Positions 22,578 to 35,505 of a stretch of DNA of 64,000 nucleotides are shown here, one piece after another. The stretch is from Basidiobolus meristosporus CBS 931.73 (lineage: Eukaryota > Basidiobolomycota > Basidiobolomycetes > Basidiobolales > Basidiobolaceae). The notes under the pieces are model-generated. The model saw only the letters and a list, made by a program, of their open reading frames with translations, did not search any database and was not told the origin of the DNA. The stretch lies in assembly GCA_002104905.1 (NCBI GenBank), contig MCFE01000146.1:90558-154557 (forward strand), written 5' to 3'. Position numbers and translations under genes: made by a program. The stretch's first letter is position 1, and each line of letters begins with the position of its first letter.

Positions 22578-24304
22578 GTGGAACATTGCATTCACCGGCT
22601 CACGCGCCGCTCGGCATTACCTGCTCCCATTAGTCATCCAGTCAAGATTGGCTACCCCCGCTACGAAAAGCGGGACCATTAATTAGCTTGCTTGAGACGA
22701 GCCCATGTAGGTAGACCTAGGGAATCCCCCCCACCGACCATGCTCAAGATAGATACATTTGGAGGTTCCAACGAATGGCACCTTTCCTCAGTTTAGGTGG
22801 AACAGGACAAGACCGGATAAGAAGGCGGGTGACTCTTTCGAGGCCGCTCTACGCGAGCTGTTTTAGTCTACCCACAGATCCCACAGTCTGGCTTGCGCTT
22901 CATCCACCCTGAGAAGCTGAAACAGCACCCAACTTACTCGGCCGTGGGTGGGAGTATCCTCATCCTGCATCGTAGTGGACAGAATAGAAACGCAGCCAAC
23001 GTTGGGACAGATAAGCCAAAGGTCAAGCTGGAATGGGTGGGAAGATCAACGCCATATGAAATGACCACGGCAATGCAAAGTAACACCACCTCCACCGCGT
23101 ACATTCATGTTTGGAAGTGACCAGCGGCTATTTCGTCAGGGTTGGATAGATTTGGAATCATGTGCCTGCCGGGCAGTCCCGATGCAAATGTACTGATGGC
23201 TGGAGGAACGTGTACCACCTAACGTAACGCAAGTCTCAATAAGCGAGCCGCTCATGGGATCCAAGCTTGCGACTGTAGTGGAGGCAGTAATTCGTGGCAT
23301 CAGAAGTTGTACATCACGCGGCTTTCATTCAGCATGACCTCTTCGGCGTGAAAGCAAGTGGATCTAGCGATGCACCAGAGCCACGATCGGTTTCTAGCGG
23401 CTGCCCCATTCGAAAGACTCCAAGGTAGCTCTAGCTCGCCGAATATGGGGGATCTGGAAACTGCCGGACTGCAGCGTGATTGATGGTCCGTTGTGCATCA
23501 TTGGTAGGCTGGTGGACTGGTGGTCAAACCGGTAATGGGATTATCCGGTTACGGGGTCTTGGGAGCTCGGTGCATGAACTTTATCCTTTTCGGGTAGGCC
23601 AGTGGGTTTCCCTGTGTGCCAGCTTATGTCATCGATGGACTGAGTACCGGTTGTACAATGGCCGTTGGTTTCTTCGCATCGAAATTTGTTTCACGATCGA
23701 TGGCCATTCCAATGACATATGCCTTGGATACTGCAGCGTGAGATGGTTCATTGGATATAGCTTAATGAATTTCAGGAGAGTCATTAGGAACATCCGCTAC
23801 AGCGATGGAGCTTTACACCTGTAGAAACATCCCTCATGCCCCAAGAGCCAGGAATGCAAATGTCTCCTGCTAGCCAAGAGATTCCCTGCCAAAGCATGGC
23901 CACACAAAGCTCCGCCGGGCTTCGAGGAATACGTAGCATTCGCATAGGCCTCCATAGAATGGAGCAGCAACTTAACCACTGATACATAGGGAGCTTTGTG
24001 GAATATGAATTTGACTGTGTGGCGTCGATTGTCCAGCCTCTGGTTTCACACTACTCTCAGTGCTCCCTTGTGTGTATGATGAATCCGGTTGTTGATGATG
24101 TAGGAGTGGCCGTGGTGTATCTCATGTCGGTAATAAATAATTTATTTACACAAGTGGGGGGGATAATGATATTGTGAAGAAATAACCAGCCGGTCTAAAG
24201 ATCCAGCTCTAATATACAAACAGTGCCGACTCTTCCTGTGCCACCTATCTTTGGTCGGGTAGCCGATTTTGTAGCCGATCGGCGCCTCGAACCCTCTTGG
24301 TGGG
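22578..24304. other. CpG-containing DNA with unassigned exon-like stretches
   Basis: On the + strand, 22893-23120 and then about 23220-23460 read as protein-like segments in different frames (for example SGGSNSWHQKLYITRLSF). They are interrupted by TGA codons, and 23480-23824 is another open stretch. I could not join these with convincing splice sites, so no gene is called. Confidence 0.3.
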
Positions 24305-24760
24305 CTATTCTGATGCGTGCTTCTTTTGATGTTTGATCAAAGCTATTCGCCTGGTGTAGCTTTTGTTACAATGGGAGATCATGCACACATAGGGCCTCTC
24401 ACCGGTGTGAGTGCGACGATGCCGCGCAAACGATGAGCTATCACTGAATGTCCTCCCGCACCCCGGATGATTACACTGGTGGGGCTTTTCCCCCGTGTGG
24501 GTACGGATGTGGACTCGGAGTGCGGATTGCTGTATGAATCCCTTGCCACAAATCTCACATGTGTAGGGCCGCTCGCCAGTGTGCGTTCGTCTATGCCGTA
24601 TCATGTCAGAATTCCTGGAAAAGGCTTTCTGACAACTCTCCCAGCTACAAACCAGATGAACCTTTCCTCCGATGGAGCCGGTGTCCGAATCGGACGAGCT
24701 CGCCCGTTGGCGTCGGATTGGCTCGTGGTAGTCAAGGTTCAAAATAAGCTGAAGGTCCAT
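24305..24760 (-). CDS. C2H2 zinc-finger protein, four fingers
   Basis: Probable sequence-specific DNA-binding protein of the nucleus. The frame gives 151 residues from ATG at 24760 to TAG; the frame is open upstream without another ATG, so a 5' exon is possible. Four classical fingers fill the C-terminal three quarters: residues about 38-60 (C-x4-C...H-x3-H), 68-88 (C-x2-C), 96-118 (C-x4-C) and 126-148 (C-x4-C). The linkers are TGERPY, TGEKPH and TGERPY, the standard linker for adjacent fingers docking along the DNA major groove. The N-terminus is short, with a serine and aspartate stretch (SSSDSDTGS) and no obvious activation domain. Neighbouring sequence gives no target. Family certain; specific orthologue not identified. 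Confidence 0.88.
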   Translation of the reverse strand: MDLQLILNLDYHEPIRRQRASSSDSDTGSIGGKVHLVCSWESCQKAFSRNSDMIRHRRTHTGERPYTCEICGKGFIQQSALRVHIRTHTGEKPHQCNHPGCGRTFSDSSSFARHRRTHTGERPYVCMISHCNKSYTRRIALIKHQKKHASE

Positions 24761-27700
24761 GTTGCTAACCAAAAACACGAATGTCACAAGGAGGTGTAGA
24801 ACTGCCTAGTGTAACAGTGGTACCCGCTGCACACAAGTGGTGACGCTACTATACGTTGTGGGGGAAAGAGTGGATGATGAGGGCTTCGGAGAGGTTGCAA
24901 GTTGATGTCGATATGCGGCAGGTCAAGAGTCGTATTGGTTGAATCGAATGAATATCAGGATACTTGACAGTCTGCTGAAGATTCAGTCGGAAGAATACAT
25001 GGTGGATCAAGATGGAGGCAGATCCAGTGGCTTTTATATCTGCTGAGATCGATGAGAAGCTGGTCTATCTAGATGAATTGGCCTACAAAGCCATGTATAG
25101 GAAATGCCGAACATCGTAAGCATCATGGAAGGCCCCCCCGATCACAGAGTTTGTAATCACCAGGATCCGCAATGATCCTACAACTGAGAGTCCCACAGGC
25201 AGCGAATGCGAAGTGGGCCACATAGTGCTTGGTAGTGCCACGCGTCTTCCATCGGCCATCGTACCATAATTTTAACGGCCTCATTGTGTTTCAAAATCCA
25301 GGGGCGATTGTGTTAGGATCGTCTTAGAATAACCTAATGGTAGCGGATACGAGTTTGTTTGCTGGCATACCATCGTCCACCGGGAGCACCACCCTCAATT
25401 CCACCTGATATATCAATTGATCCCTATTTCATGGGAAAACATTGCTCGTAGTGGCATGGTGACTCCATTAGAGACTACGGGAGCATCCTTGTTAAGTCAC
25501 TGAGCCTACATTGATTTGTGTTGCAGCAAATGATTCTGCAGCATTTCCAATAGGTTGCATCATTGTATCTCGGTCCTCATCAATAGCTACACCGCTGATC
25601 CTGAAAGCGCAATTGTGGATACTGGTCCAGCCTAGATTCATTCTCCTGGGCAATTTCAACAACGGCAGGCTGAGGTTGGTTTAATTAGCGGCCTCCAACC
25701 GGACGCAGAAGTTTGGAGATTCCACAAGTTAACTGAATTGTACCTGATAACACATCTTTCACTAGTACTATATCTGGCCATGGCATTTGGAGCTTGCTGG
25801 AATTACTTGGCACCAATTTTGCGACTTGGCCAGCGGGTGGTGGGGGCAAGTTTCATGCTCGTGTCTCCATAATCAACCTTTGGCATGTTTAATGTACTGC
25901 CAGCGCTTATACAGCCACTGCAAAACTCGGTTGGTCTCAACCCAATCTCTCGTGCCATAATTGGCACTACAGAGTGTGATCTATATGACATCATCGACTG
26001 TCGCTAGCCTGTCCTGAATGAAAAGTAAATCCCATCCAAGTCTTCATCTTATGGATACCAATCCCCTGGGTTGTCTGACCTCAGTCTGGATTCAGGTCTC
26101 TTAGTAATCTTGCGAAAATAGTACCGGCCGTCGCTACCTCGTGATATCATTGGTCCAATGCACCTGGGAATCTGGTTTTCATGCAGCAATTGGCAATGAA
26201 AAATCCTGAGCGTATTGAGGATAAACCGGAAATCACCGTATTGTTGAAGCGACTCTTTGGAATGAAGTAAGCAAGAACTGATTTTTACGGACGCTCTGAA
26301 CCACACTACGAAATGCCTGCGTATATCACTCTCGTTAACCACCCTAGCTCATCAATGCCATATCGAAGATCTGATCCTGCTGATCATTATCTCCTTGGGC
26401 TTCTTTAACGAGAGCGCCGGGAAGTGTGCTGCTCTGGTTGACGGCATGGGTGGCCATCTGCTCAAGGTGATAAGGTAGCTTTTCAGGCAGCCCGTACCAT
26501 AAGAGGACAAGAAATCAACTCAACAAGAATTCCGGTGTCTCATGCACGCAAACACCATTTGTCAGCAGCCAGAGCGGAGGAGGCGATTCGATCGATCTGA
26601 TCGCATTCACCTCATCACTTCAAAAGCATCCTCTCGCTCATCTTCCACCCCATCGAAACCCAATCCCTAGAAGATACGGTCTCTAGCTATTGGTTCCGAG
26701 GTCAGGCCACGAATACAGGTTGCTGCATAAATTTGCAATTCCTAACAGCAATCAATTCCATGGCAACTCCGCTAGGAATCCACAAAAAACCCCATGCTCT
26801 GCATATAGCCAGGATCATCGGCCTAATCAATGTCTTGGAATCCATTTTAAAAATAGCTACATCATCGGCGCTATCGTGGAACAAGTCATCTAACTGATTC
26901 ATTCTACCCTCACAGCAGTACCTATCCTTGTCATATGAAGGACGCTTTCAAACCTATTCCCGCAATTTATGCTTCTTTTGGTTAGGAAGTGGTTTTCATC
27001 AAGCGGGCCCATTCTCCGCTGCGTTATTCGATACATGTCTCTCGTCGTCCCATCTCGGGAACTCATAGAACCTCAATTGATGCAGGGCCCAAACTAGCAA
27101 GTAAGCCCCTTTGAGGTGACTAAGCGGTCATGCCCAGAAAAGTGGCCCTACACGTTAATTACATAATCATGCTGGCCGATGATCGAGAAATACACTCATC
27201 GAACTCTGGCTGATCGATGCACGGCAACAGGAATGTCCCCTCCAGTCCATCCTGCTGCCACACCACACCATGGCATCCCAAACCAGCAACTGAGAAAGGA
27301 CAATCACCACCCACGAACGATTCCTGGATTGTTCATTGAGGCAGATCGGGGACTGGCGTACAACCATTCATTTTAGGGATTCAGAGCAGCTTGCCCTTGA
27401 TCCGCTGACTCATCCCATTGCCTGTGGGCAGGAAGTGTTCTCACCTGTCCATCAAGAAATGCAGAGTAAAGCATTCACTTGGACAAGGTCAGGCTACAGC
27501 CAAGGAAAGAAAGGAGCCCAGTACTGCGCGAGAGAATTTGCAGCCGATGCAGATGGATTCTCCGTCAAGTAGAGTTGTGGAGTAAAGCGTCCTTAGCACA
27601 GCAGATGTGGATGGACGAATCGCATCCATATCGGTCAACCCCAACCATATGCGTGTTGGGTAAGAGTGGTTGGATCTCATGGCTGGATGCGATTCATCTC

Positions 27701-28332
27701 GCCATGAGCCCAAAACAAGGATGCGTTTTGGTCAGATCTATTCTGGATCACTTGGTCCCAATTGGGGAAGGGGGTGGTGGCAGAGTGGGAAAGTTTGAAA
27801 ACAATCACTGATTTTCCATGAATGGAATGAAACTAAAAATTCCCCACCACTTGAGGCCACTCCTGTATGCAAGAGAATATAGATTTCATATGGCGGAACA
27901 TCCAGAATAGGATTTGGAGTCACTTGATTCATTGCTCATGTCGAGGGGCCTGGCCTGGTGCTTGCTCTCTCGCTAGACCTCCAAACCATAACAATGATGT
28001 GAAAATTTCTAGATTCTCCTTAAGCGGTCGGATTCACACTTAATGTTAATTAAGTTCATCATATGATGTAAATATTACTTGAATAGTAAGCTGAATAAGT
28101 GCGGGTGATAGGACATCAATATTTTGAGAAATGTGGATTCGCTGCACTTCATTCAAGTTGTTGTGAGCGCACGTAAGATTTTCTCTCTTTCCTCTGTTAG
28201 CCGAGCTTTCTCCCAAGCCCCACTTCCAACTTATTTCGTCAAGTGAACGTTCCAGCCAAGACCCTCCCTGTGACTACCTTTTGGAATTTCTCCCCGTTGG
28301 ATGTCTTTCCATCCAGCTTACTCGAGTCCAGC
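24761..28332. other. Gene-poor stretch with possible minus-strand exons
   Basis: No complete gene could be assembled. The best candidates lie on the minus strand: 26702-26902 (DLFHDSADDVAIFKMDSK), 26049-26342 (FRFILNTLRIFHCQLLHEN) and 25803-25994 (MAREIGLRPTEFCSGC). They may be exons of one unknown gene with short introns, but I found no consistent set of splice sites. 24800-25800 and 26900-28240 show nothing else that I can support, except the inverted 11-mer pair at 27617-27695. Confidence 0.3.
27617..27695. promoter_or_regulatory. Inverted pair of the 11-mer GAATCGCATCC
   Basis: GAATCGCATCC at 27617-27627 and its reverse complement at 27685-27695. The same 11-mer occurs as another inverted pair in front of the acyl-CoA ligase gene (45387 and 45487). 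Function unknown; a transcription-factor site is possible. Confidence 0.35.
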
Positions 28333-29615
28333 ATGCACACGACTAACCTCCTAGGAAAAATCCTATTCATACTCTTTCAAATCACTTCCACATTCTCCCA
28401 AGCCCCTAGCTCGCCTGCAAATGTAACCATTGGCCCTGACGACGGTATTGCACATACAACTAGCTCAACTTCGACCTGTCCCAACGCCTAACCTTGCCCT
28501 CCATTACAGTTAGCAAATTGACCGGACCTTGCGGACCGACTGTTTACTGTCTACCAGAGAAAGGGGAAAATTGGGTAGTGAATAAGGAATATTTTGTGCG
28601 GTGGTGGAACAAATACCCAACCTTCCTGGCCCAAGGGTTAGTGGAGATCAAACTATATGAAGCGAGCTCCCCACCCAACTTAGTGAAGCAATGGGATAAC
28701 ATCACCAACGACATTGGCTTCTTTACCGTGAAATATTACCCCCCACAATTACCTATCTTTCCAATCGACCCCACCCGCGAACCAAACTCCACCATACGAC
28801 GTGAATGCTACTTTGTCATATTTGCCCCAGGTTCAGATGAAAGTATCGCTGGCAAAGGCGATAATTTTTTCATCGATGGTAAGTGGACCGATCGATCTCT
28901 TCAGGTATATTAAGCACCAGGACTTAAAGCGAATCTAGATTATAATCCTCCCGCTAGTGTCTCGGTTCCAAGCCCAGGGCCCTCTAAGCCGGAGACAGCC
29001 GCAGCCAAGCCCACCGGAAACAATGATATCTCCATCCCCCATGCGGAGAGAAGAGGAGATAATCAGGAGTCGGGGATTTCCGCTGGAGCGATCATCGGCA
29101 TAACCCTTGGCGCAGTTGCATTCGTCACCATTGTAGCGCTGGCCCTCTTCTTCATTCACCGCAGGAAAAAGAACAGGGCCAACCGGGTGACCGAGGTCAA
29201 CCATGGGGAAAAACCCCGAGCTTTACCCCCTAGCCAATATATCCCACGTCCGGCAACTTCCGGCACCTTGAGAAGCACCAGCTCGGAGAGTGAGGTGGAT
29301 TCAATCTCCCCGCTCTCTGCCTCAAACTCTGGTACGCGACGAAGCTCGCTTAGGCTCACCGTAAAAGACGCCCAAATCCTAGCCCACACCTACCGTGCTA
29401 TGCTCAGCAACCAGGGTGGGTCTTCAAATGGAGAAGATACTCTCCAAAACAATCCACGTGGCCTGTATAGCGACGAACTGCTCAAACGAGAGCTGGCAGC
29501 AGAAGGCAGAGGGGTGAAGAATGTCTCTACATCGCCTGCCATCGTGGTGGTGAACAGTGATGAGATGGGCAGGAAAAGCATGACTGCCGACCATTCCGAA
29601 CACGAGGAAGCATAA
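28333..29615 (+). CDS. Type I membrane protein with Kre9/Knh1-like secreted domain (three exons)
   Basis: Probable cell-surface or secretory-pathway protein of unknown role, 391 residues. Proposed exons are 28333-28444, 28510-28878 and 28921-29615. Intron 1 (65 nt) has GTATTG, a CTAAC branch site at 28487 and TTACAG. Intron 2 is 42 nt with GTAAGT and CCAG. Both joins keep the frame: ...DD-VSKLTGPCGP and FFIDG-LKANL. Residues 1 to about 23 form a signal peptide (MHTTNLLGKILFILFQITST). Residues about 40-160 form a beta-rich domain with WW and CYFVIFAPGSDES near its end, resembling fungal Ig-like Kre9/Knh1-type domains. A proline-rich linker comes next, then one transmembrane helix at about 215-240, then HRRKK and a serine-rich cytoplasmic tail. 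The family assignment is by resemblance only; the topology is well supported. Confidence 0.8.
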
Positions 29616-30499
29616 CATAAATGGAACGGCCTCTCGTTTTCATATGGTGACCCTTTTTGTCCCTCTAATAGAACAGGATAGAGGCGTTGAGATATTTCGT
29701 ACTGTGGAAATATATTTTGAGTGCAAGTAGTTCATCTTGGCCATTGCTTAATCTGTTTCTTTCTTAATTTTCGTTTCCCCCCCTCACCCAACCTGATATG
29801 AGCTTTCTATACAGCAGTAATGAGTAAACACTCCATCCTTCCCTCCCCACACAACACCCAGCGAGATTTCACTAAAACTACCAGAAAAGATTCTTTGTAA
29901 AGGATCCTCCTTCGTAAGCATCCATCATGATATCTATGTATCGCCCGCACAACCTTGTGAAATCCAACATTACCTCAAGCCATATTGTATGTCCGAAACT
30001 GGGATCCTTCAATATGTGCCACTTTGCCGTGTAATTTACTTATTATTTGGAACTATTAAATGCCATTTAACCCACATCGCAATGGTTACAGGGCTGTTCG
30101 CAGGAACAGGTGGAAAGACGCCAGTTCTGAACCGACCTGGGCTACGCTGGGCAACCCGAAAAAGCCCGTTTTACAAATGAAATTGTTGGGATCTTTTGGC
30201 GGAAAAACTCATCCCATCGTCGGAAAAGCCCTAGCCCTATCGCTTCCCACACCCCACATCGTCATGTCTAATCTGCTGAGGTTGGAGGCACTCGTTGGTT
30301 AGGATGAAGCATGCATCATCTAACCTTGCCGTTCATTGGAGGTCCTGGCGATATGGACTCAGTCCACTGCTCTACCATGTGACACACGAATCCAAGCGCT
30401 CATTGGAAGGAAGGCTCGAATCGGATAAAAATTGATAGTCGCTCTATGACCATTTTAAGCCAGTCAATAACCTTGTAGTAGGCCACCAAAATAACCTCC
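29616..30499. other. Intergenic, no supported gene
   Basis: Downstream region of the membrane protein gene; 30060-30300 has two overlapping open frames with no supporting features. A continuation of the minus-strand split gene (from 30500 down to about 30420) is possible. Confidence 0.35.
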
Positions 30500-31158
30500 A
30501 ATCATATAGGCCGATCCGAACTATTGAGTGATGTCAAGAAATTTCTGCCATACAAATCAGAACATCGGCTCAACCACCTTGGAATGGCGGTTTTGTTATG
30601 ACGAGAGACCGCATGCTTGATATGACAAGTAGCTGTGGAGGTTTCAGAGCGATTGGACGTGAGAGAAGAATGGGCTGATCTGTGTGCACTGAGACAAGCG
30701 TGGGCCAGTTCGGAATGAAGCCTCCAAGGGGATTTACCAGTCGACAGATTGACCAAAGCAAGTGAAGGATGCTCGCCCCAAGATATGTTCACTGAGCGAG
30801 GGTGGATTCGGATGCGGGCTGGGTAGACACAACGGGAATCACAGTGCTTCGACATCTTCGGCCTGGCTGGAATGGTGGATATGCTTGACTCACCGATGCT
30901 GACTAAGTAGTGGCGACCTCACTCACGAAGTGGATGAATCCAATAACTGTGCCCAGAAGTCCCGACACCCGAAGTCTATGAAAACCCATCCCTGACTGAG
31001 CCGAAATAATGGCCTTCAGTGTGCTCATAGACCACGTTGAAACTCCGTTTGAGATGGCGAATAAGAGCATATAGCTGACTGCTCCAGTGAGTCTCACCGG
31101 TATAGATGGCTAAAACATGGGCCGATGAAGGGTGTTCCGTAGACTTGAGTAAACCCAT
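30500..31158 (-). CDS. Split gene candidate, unknown function (partial model)
   Basis: Minus-strand exons that join in frame. From 31158 (ATG) a segment containing AHVLAIYTGETHWSSQLYAL runs into GSVRDG. A 39-nt GT...AG interval comes next, then a 20-nt exon (WIHP), then a 60-nt interval starting GTGAGT. The following exon contains PKMSKHCDSRCVYPARIRIH. A 49-nt interval starting GTAAAT leads to DQPILLSRPIALKPPQLLVI, after which the model becomes ambiguous. The first segment is also open in a second, hydrophobic frame, so its reading is uncertain. Histidine and tyrosine content suggests a soluble domain, but I do not recognise the family. Exon boundaries are inferred from GT/AG and frame only. 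Confidence 0.35.
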
Positions 31159-31552
31159 GGCGTGTAAACATATGGATCAGGCGCAGCTGGGATAAACCAT
31201 GTACCACGTGTCTATCCATCAAAATCCGTAAGATGGGATTGTAAAGCTAGGGGGATTTTGCCCGCTTGGTGGGTCAGTCGGGATGGGGTAGGGCAATCGG
31301 ATTTTATTACGACAGAGACATTGCTTACAATAGCTGATGAATATTATGATTAGCCTGGAATGGGCCGCTACTCTGGCCAAACAAACATGCACTCCTCGAC
31401 GATTCCTCTGGATGTACTGTGAGTTATTGACGGCGAGCCATTGATTCTCCTGAAGCTAGTAATGACCTTCGAACTGAGTCGCATCATCCGCCATCGTAGT
31501 GAAATAAGCAGCACTGTATCTCAGGCGGTTTCTAATAGGTTGCTAATAAACC
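31159..31552. other. Intergenic, nothing recognised
   Basis: CpG-containing unique DNA without a supported open frame; probably the upstream region of the split gene on the minus strand. Confidence 0.3.
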
Positions 31553-32043
31553 TCAGCGGAAAGTCAGGAGGTTGCGGGCCCACCCCAGGGTTAGGACAAT
31601 ACCAGTTCCATTCCATTCCTGCGCATATATGGGCACGCCACCTAGGGGACTGACGGCCATCACGACAGCTAAATTCATACTGGGTAGCATAGATAGGCGC
31701 CAATATGGTTTGATGAGGTGGTAAATCTGGTGATGGCAATTGGCACGCGGTTGGATGTGGTCAATTTCTGGCTGAACATGCCTAATGAGAGCTTGAGACA
31801 ATGGCCCCATTTCCCTAATCAGCAGCACATCTCCGCTGGCTACCTGGCATCGCCATTGGAAACGAGCCATCGACACTTGATGGTGCCCGATTCCTGCAGT
31901 CCCACCAAACCTACGATTCGAGATACATCTCCATTGTTATTCAGGTATTCTCCCAAAGGTAACTGCTGTATGCAACTTTCGCAGATAGGAATATGGCCAG
32001 AGCTGGATAGACAAATGAGGAGTCGGCAGTCTACATTCGGCAT
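31553..32043 (-). CDS. Exon-like segments of an unknown protein
   Basis: Two overlapping minus-strand open stretches: 32043-31840 (PNVDCRLLICLSSSGHIPIC, then LVGLQESGTIKCRWLVSNGD) and 31876-31553 (QVASGDVLLIREMGPLSQAL, then HHQIYHLIKPYW). They would form one protein if joined by a short intron near 31850, where CAG-GTAGCC occurs. Several paired cysteines are present, but no family is recognised. The opposite strand is also open over part of this interval, which lowers confidence. Confidence 0.3.
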
Positions 32044-34344
32044 GTATTACTAATGGGCTCGGTCGGGAGATTACATATCATGGGTGAGCAACAGACAAAC
32101 ACTGCTTACCAAATATACCCGAATGAAGTTTAAAGCATCGGCCAACCATTGACTGAATAGGGGCACGCTATTGTTTGGCGCAATATCAATGAGCGTGGTG
32201 GCATTTGTGTTGGTGATCACAAATCAATCGGGCAACGACAGCAGGCAGATAGGAGGCTCCTCCCGCTCTGATGCATTATAGGCTCTTGATGCTACATGTA
32301 CATATTTTGTAAGATGCAACAGGTTAAACCAATTGTATCCAGGGTTTTGAAACGGCTCTTTTAAGTGCAATTCAAATTCGCCGGTCTTGGTGGAATCTAG
32401 AAATCCATCGGCTGACAATGCATCATATACCTGTTATTGGAGTGACCCGAACTTCGAACGTTACGGAGCAGATATACATCGTTAGCCGCGTATATCACAA
32501 CCCTGCTTGGGTTTAGGAATCGGCAACACTAACCCTAAGAGTATTGAAACCTTAAAGTGTTTCCTGTTCGGGCGAACACATTTGAGCGATACTGGGAATG
32601 TCTAAGAGGCTTGAGGGGGCTTACTTGTAGATCGACTGCTTCGAATTGAGCCTGAAGATTACGGGGGCACGCTTTGTGTAAACCTTGAGGCAAGTATGTA
32701 ACGGAAGCTTATGAGTGCGTCATCCGGATGAGGATCGTATCCCTTCTGTGCGATACCAAGAAACAACTGGTGCCGTTTGCATTGGTGCATGCAGAGAGAA
32801 ATGGTTAGGTTCGATTGGAAATTTTAGCCTTGTACTCGTTCCCCTATTTTTATGGCTTAACGCTATTTGCTGAGGGGATGGTATCATCAAAGTAGTAACA
32901 ACATTGGTAATGCATCTAGAGAGTTGTACTTCTATTGCTGACCATGTCATAATATCACTGGAGTGCATTGCATCATATCAACTAGAAATACAGCCGCTCA
33001 ATAACCACAGCTTTTTCAGCCACTGGTCACTACGTCGCCTACAACACATCATTGCTACAATTAGTCAGCTCATTACTCTGTTACTCATGTACCGGAATTG
33101 TTATATTCTCTATATGGACAACGTGCCTGAGAGCCTATCTTTATTCATGCTCCGATTCAGTCCATGGTCCGATTATTATACCACCTCGAGAGTATTTCCT
33201 GACCACAGCTCGTTTTACGCAGGGCGAAATAATGGAAAATAATGATCCGGCGTACGAACAGCGGTGGTTCTCCCCATTGTTACTTTCTGGCATATTCAAG
33301 CTTCATACCAACCTTTTATTAGACTACTACCGATTTGGAGTTGAATGCCGGCCGGCATATTGGGATCCCTTCACTAAGAGGTATGGATGCCTTCAAACAA
33401 AGTATAAAAGCTGTCAGAATAAAATCTTACCCTGAATATCCAAAGTTACTTGGTTAGAATTTTTCACTTTAACAGTCCCTAAGTAGCAGTTGACTGGCTC
33501 ACTGCCTTTTCTATCATATAATGATCCCAGGCACTTAACCTACTCCTATGCTGTTGCACATTGATTGCTTATGAATGCTGTTTCATACTCCTTACCTGCA
33601 GACTCATGCGTGGTCTTACTTTTGCTACACACTGATTGTTTTACATTCATTGAAATTCTAGTTATACCTCAGTTGTAAGTTGTACTAATCTTTACAAGTC
33701 CCTATACATTGTATCAATATTGTCCCCAACTCCACACTTTGCCTGCAATTCCCATCAAATTCACTCATTGTTAATTATTGCTATTGAACACACTTGTTGC
33801 ATACCCTTGGTAAGAGCCCTGAAGCTTCATATTGTTATTTACTCACAGATTCCTATTCATCCTATCCTTTGTCTGGCAGAGAGACCTATGGCACTTCATC
33901 TGCTAGTCTTTCTAAGTAGATTCTAACAATGTTTAAGTGCATTATCTTTAGTACTGTTGTTGAACAAGTGCAGCAACAACTTGGTGCTCATTCTTCTGTC
34001 ACAAATCTCTAATATGGTCACCTCAATAACTTTTGGACTCCTTAATATTGTTTCTTTACTTGCCACTGGGATGCTTACCCTGTCTACAACATAGAAAGCA
34101 GAGACCATGGTAGAAGAAGTGCCTGCTTTAAATGCTAATTGATCTCACTGTAGTTTGTTTAAATCCAGTGTACCTTAGCATCTTGTGAACTGTTGACTTA
34201 GTGATAGTTCCTCCCAGCAATGATGGGGATTGGGCTTGGCTTAAAATACCAATTTGATTGCTACAAAGTGCAGTTTTGTGTTAAACATTGCTCTCACAAT
34301 CCATGCTGGACTTTTGCTCCTTTCTCTCCTAACTTAGTCACATC
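32044..34344. other. No supported gene; host DNA changing to AT-rich DNA
   Basis: 32044-33435 is CpG-containing with short open frames on both strands (32904-33242, 33052-33435 on +), none with recognisable features. From about 33436 CpG almost disappears. 33436-34344 has no gene and no clear match to the repeats in this window. Confidence 0.35.
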
Positions 34345-34782
34345 AATTATTGTCTACAGATCTTAGAGAACTTTGACCAAGTTCCTTTTCTGGATTTACT
34401 TGCAATATTTGCACCATAACATCAGGTACCCAGTGTTGTAAAAGTTTGTAATTCCACATAAATACTCACCTAATTTAGTCTCTTAGAGCATTACCTACAA
34501 ATCTAAGTGAATATTGACCAAATTCCTTGTTGGGATTTACTTGGAATACTTTTGCCAAAATATTAGGTACCCAACACATGAGAATTAAATAAGTTGTTCA
34601 AACAACTCCAAACTTTGCGCACATGCTCTTGGGATCTTCCTAGACATATTCCATATGTGTCATTTCCTAAGATCATGCAAAAGTACAAGTATTACTTTTA
34701 CTTTCAATAAATCATTAAATACAAACCATGTAATCTACCTGTTCCCCCAATCACCTCCAATATCAGTAAGACTTTGTTAAAT
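34345..34782 (+). repeat. Solo Copia LTR (34434-34782) inserted into an older LTR fragment
   Basis: 34434-34782 starts TGTTGTAAAAGTTTG and runs through the whole Copia LTR to AGACTTTGTT. The 89 bp before it (34345-34433) is itself the middle of the same LTR (CTTAGAGAA.TTTGACCAA...ATCAGGTACCCA). A younger LTR therefore landed inside an older one. No internal Copia sequence is attached. Confidence 0.75.
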
Positions 34783-35284
34783 TTAACTGCTATCTTACAG
34801 TTGCCATTCTAAACTGCAGGGATACTGCATATTTCATCTCAAGTATCTCATACTCTACCAGCACTCCCAACTTTTCTATAACCAAGCTGTTTCCTAGCTT
34901 CTCTGGCTCATTATATTTTCTTATCAGGCACTGACACAGTTGACTAGTACTGTTTGGGCTTGAGCAATCATTGCTGTTCAAACAGTAGTAATGGTGTCAT
35001 AATGATTTTTCATTGGTCATATACCATAAAATGTGCATTTGATATGTTCTTGTCTGCCTTGACATTGTGAGTAGCTTGCTGCTGTGCAGAATATGGCATT
35101 TACTTACTTATTTGTTGGCCTCAGCTGAACACATTAGTATCCACCATGAGCACACTGCCACCATTGCTTTCTTGAGGTATAGCCCTACTGACTGAGCTTA
35201 GTGTCAAGGAAAGCTGCTGCTTGAGTACTATTTGGCTTATCTCTGTTGTAGCATTAATAAGGGATCACAGGACTTTGCTTTTGA
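34783..35284. other. AT-rich spacer, no gene seen
   Basis: No supported open frame or recognised repeat. Confidence 0.3.
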
Positions 35285-35505
35285 TTGCTTATGTTGTATC
35301 CTAGAGAAAAGTGTAATAAACTCTTGAATGGTTTAGCTGAACCAAAGGGACAATTAAGGGCAGAATCTTATAATTAGCAGAGAGTGGTGGAAGTATTAGC
35401 CAAAAGATTCTTGTCTGATACTGGTCTGGGATATGGCTGTCAAGCTGAATTAGCAAGCACCAAGAGACTGGATTTAGGGTTGAAAATTGATCAGGTATGA
35501 TATTT
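35285..35505 (+). repeat. LTR family C, internally deleted copy
   Basis: Starts TGTTGTATCCTAGAGAAAAGTG, as at 55673. It matches 55673-55820, then jumps to the block near 56020 (AAGCTGAATTAGCAAGCACCAA), and ends at GATCAGGTATGATA. About 210 bp of the middle is missing. Confidence 0.65.
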
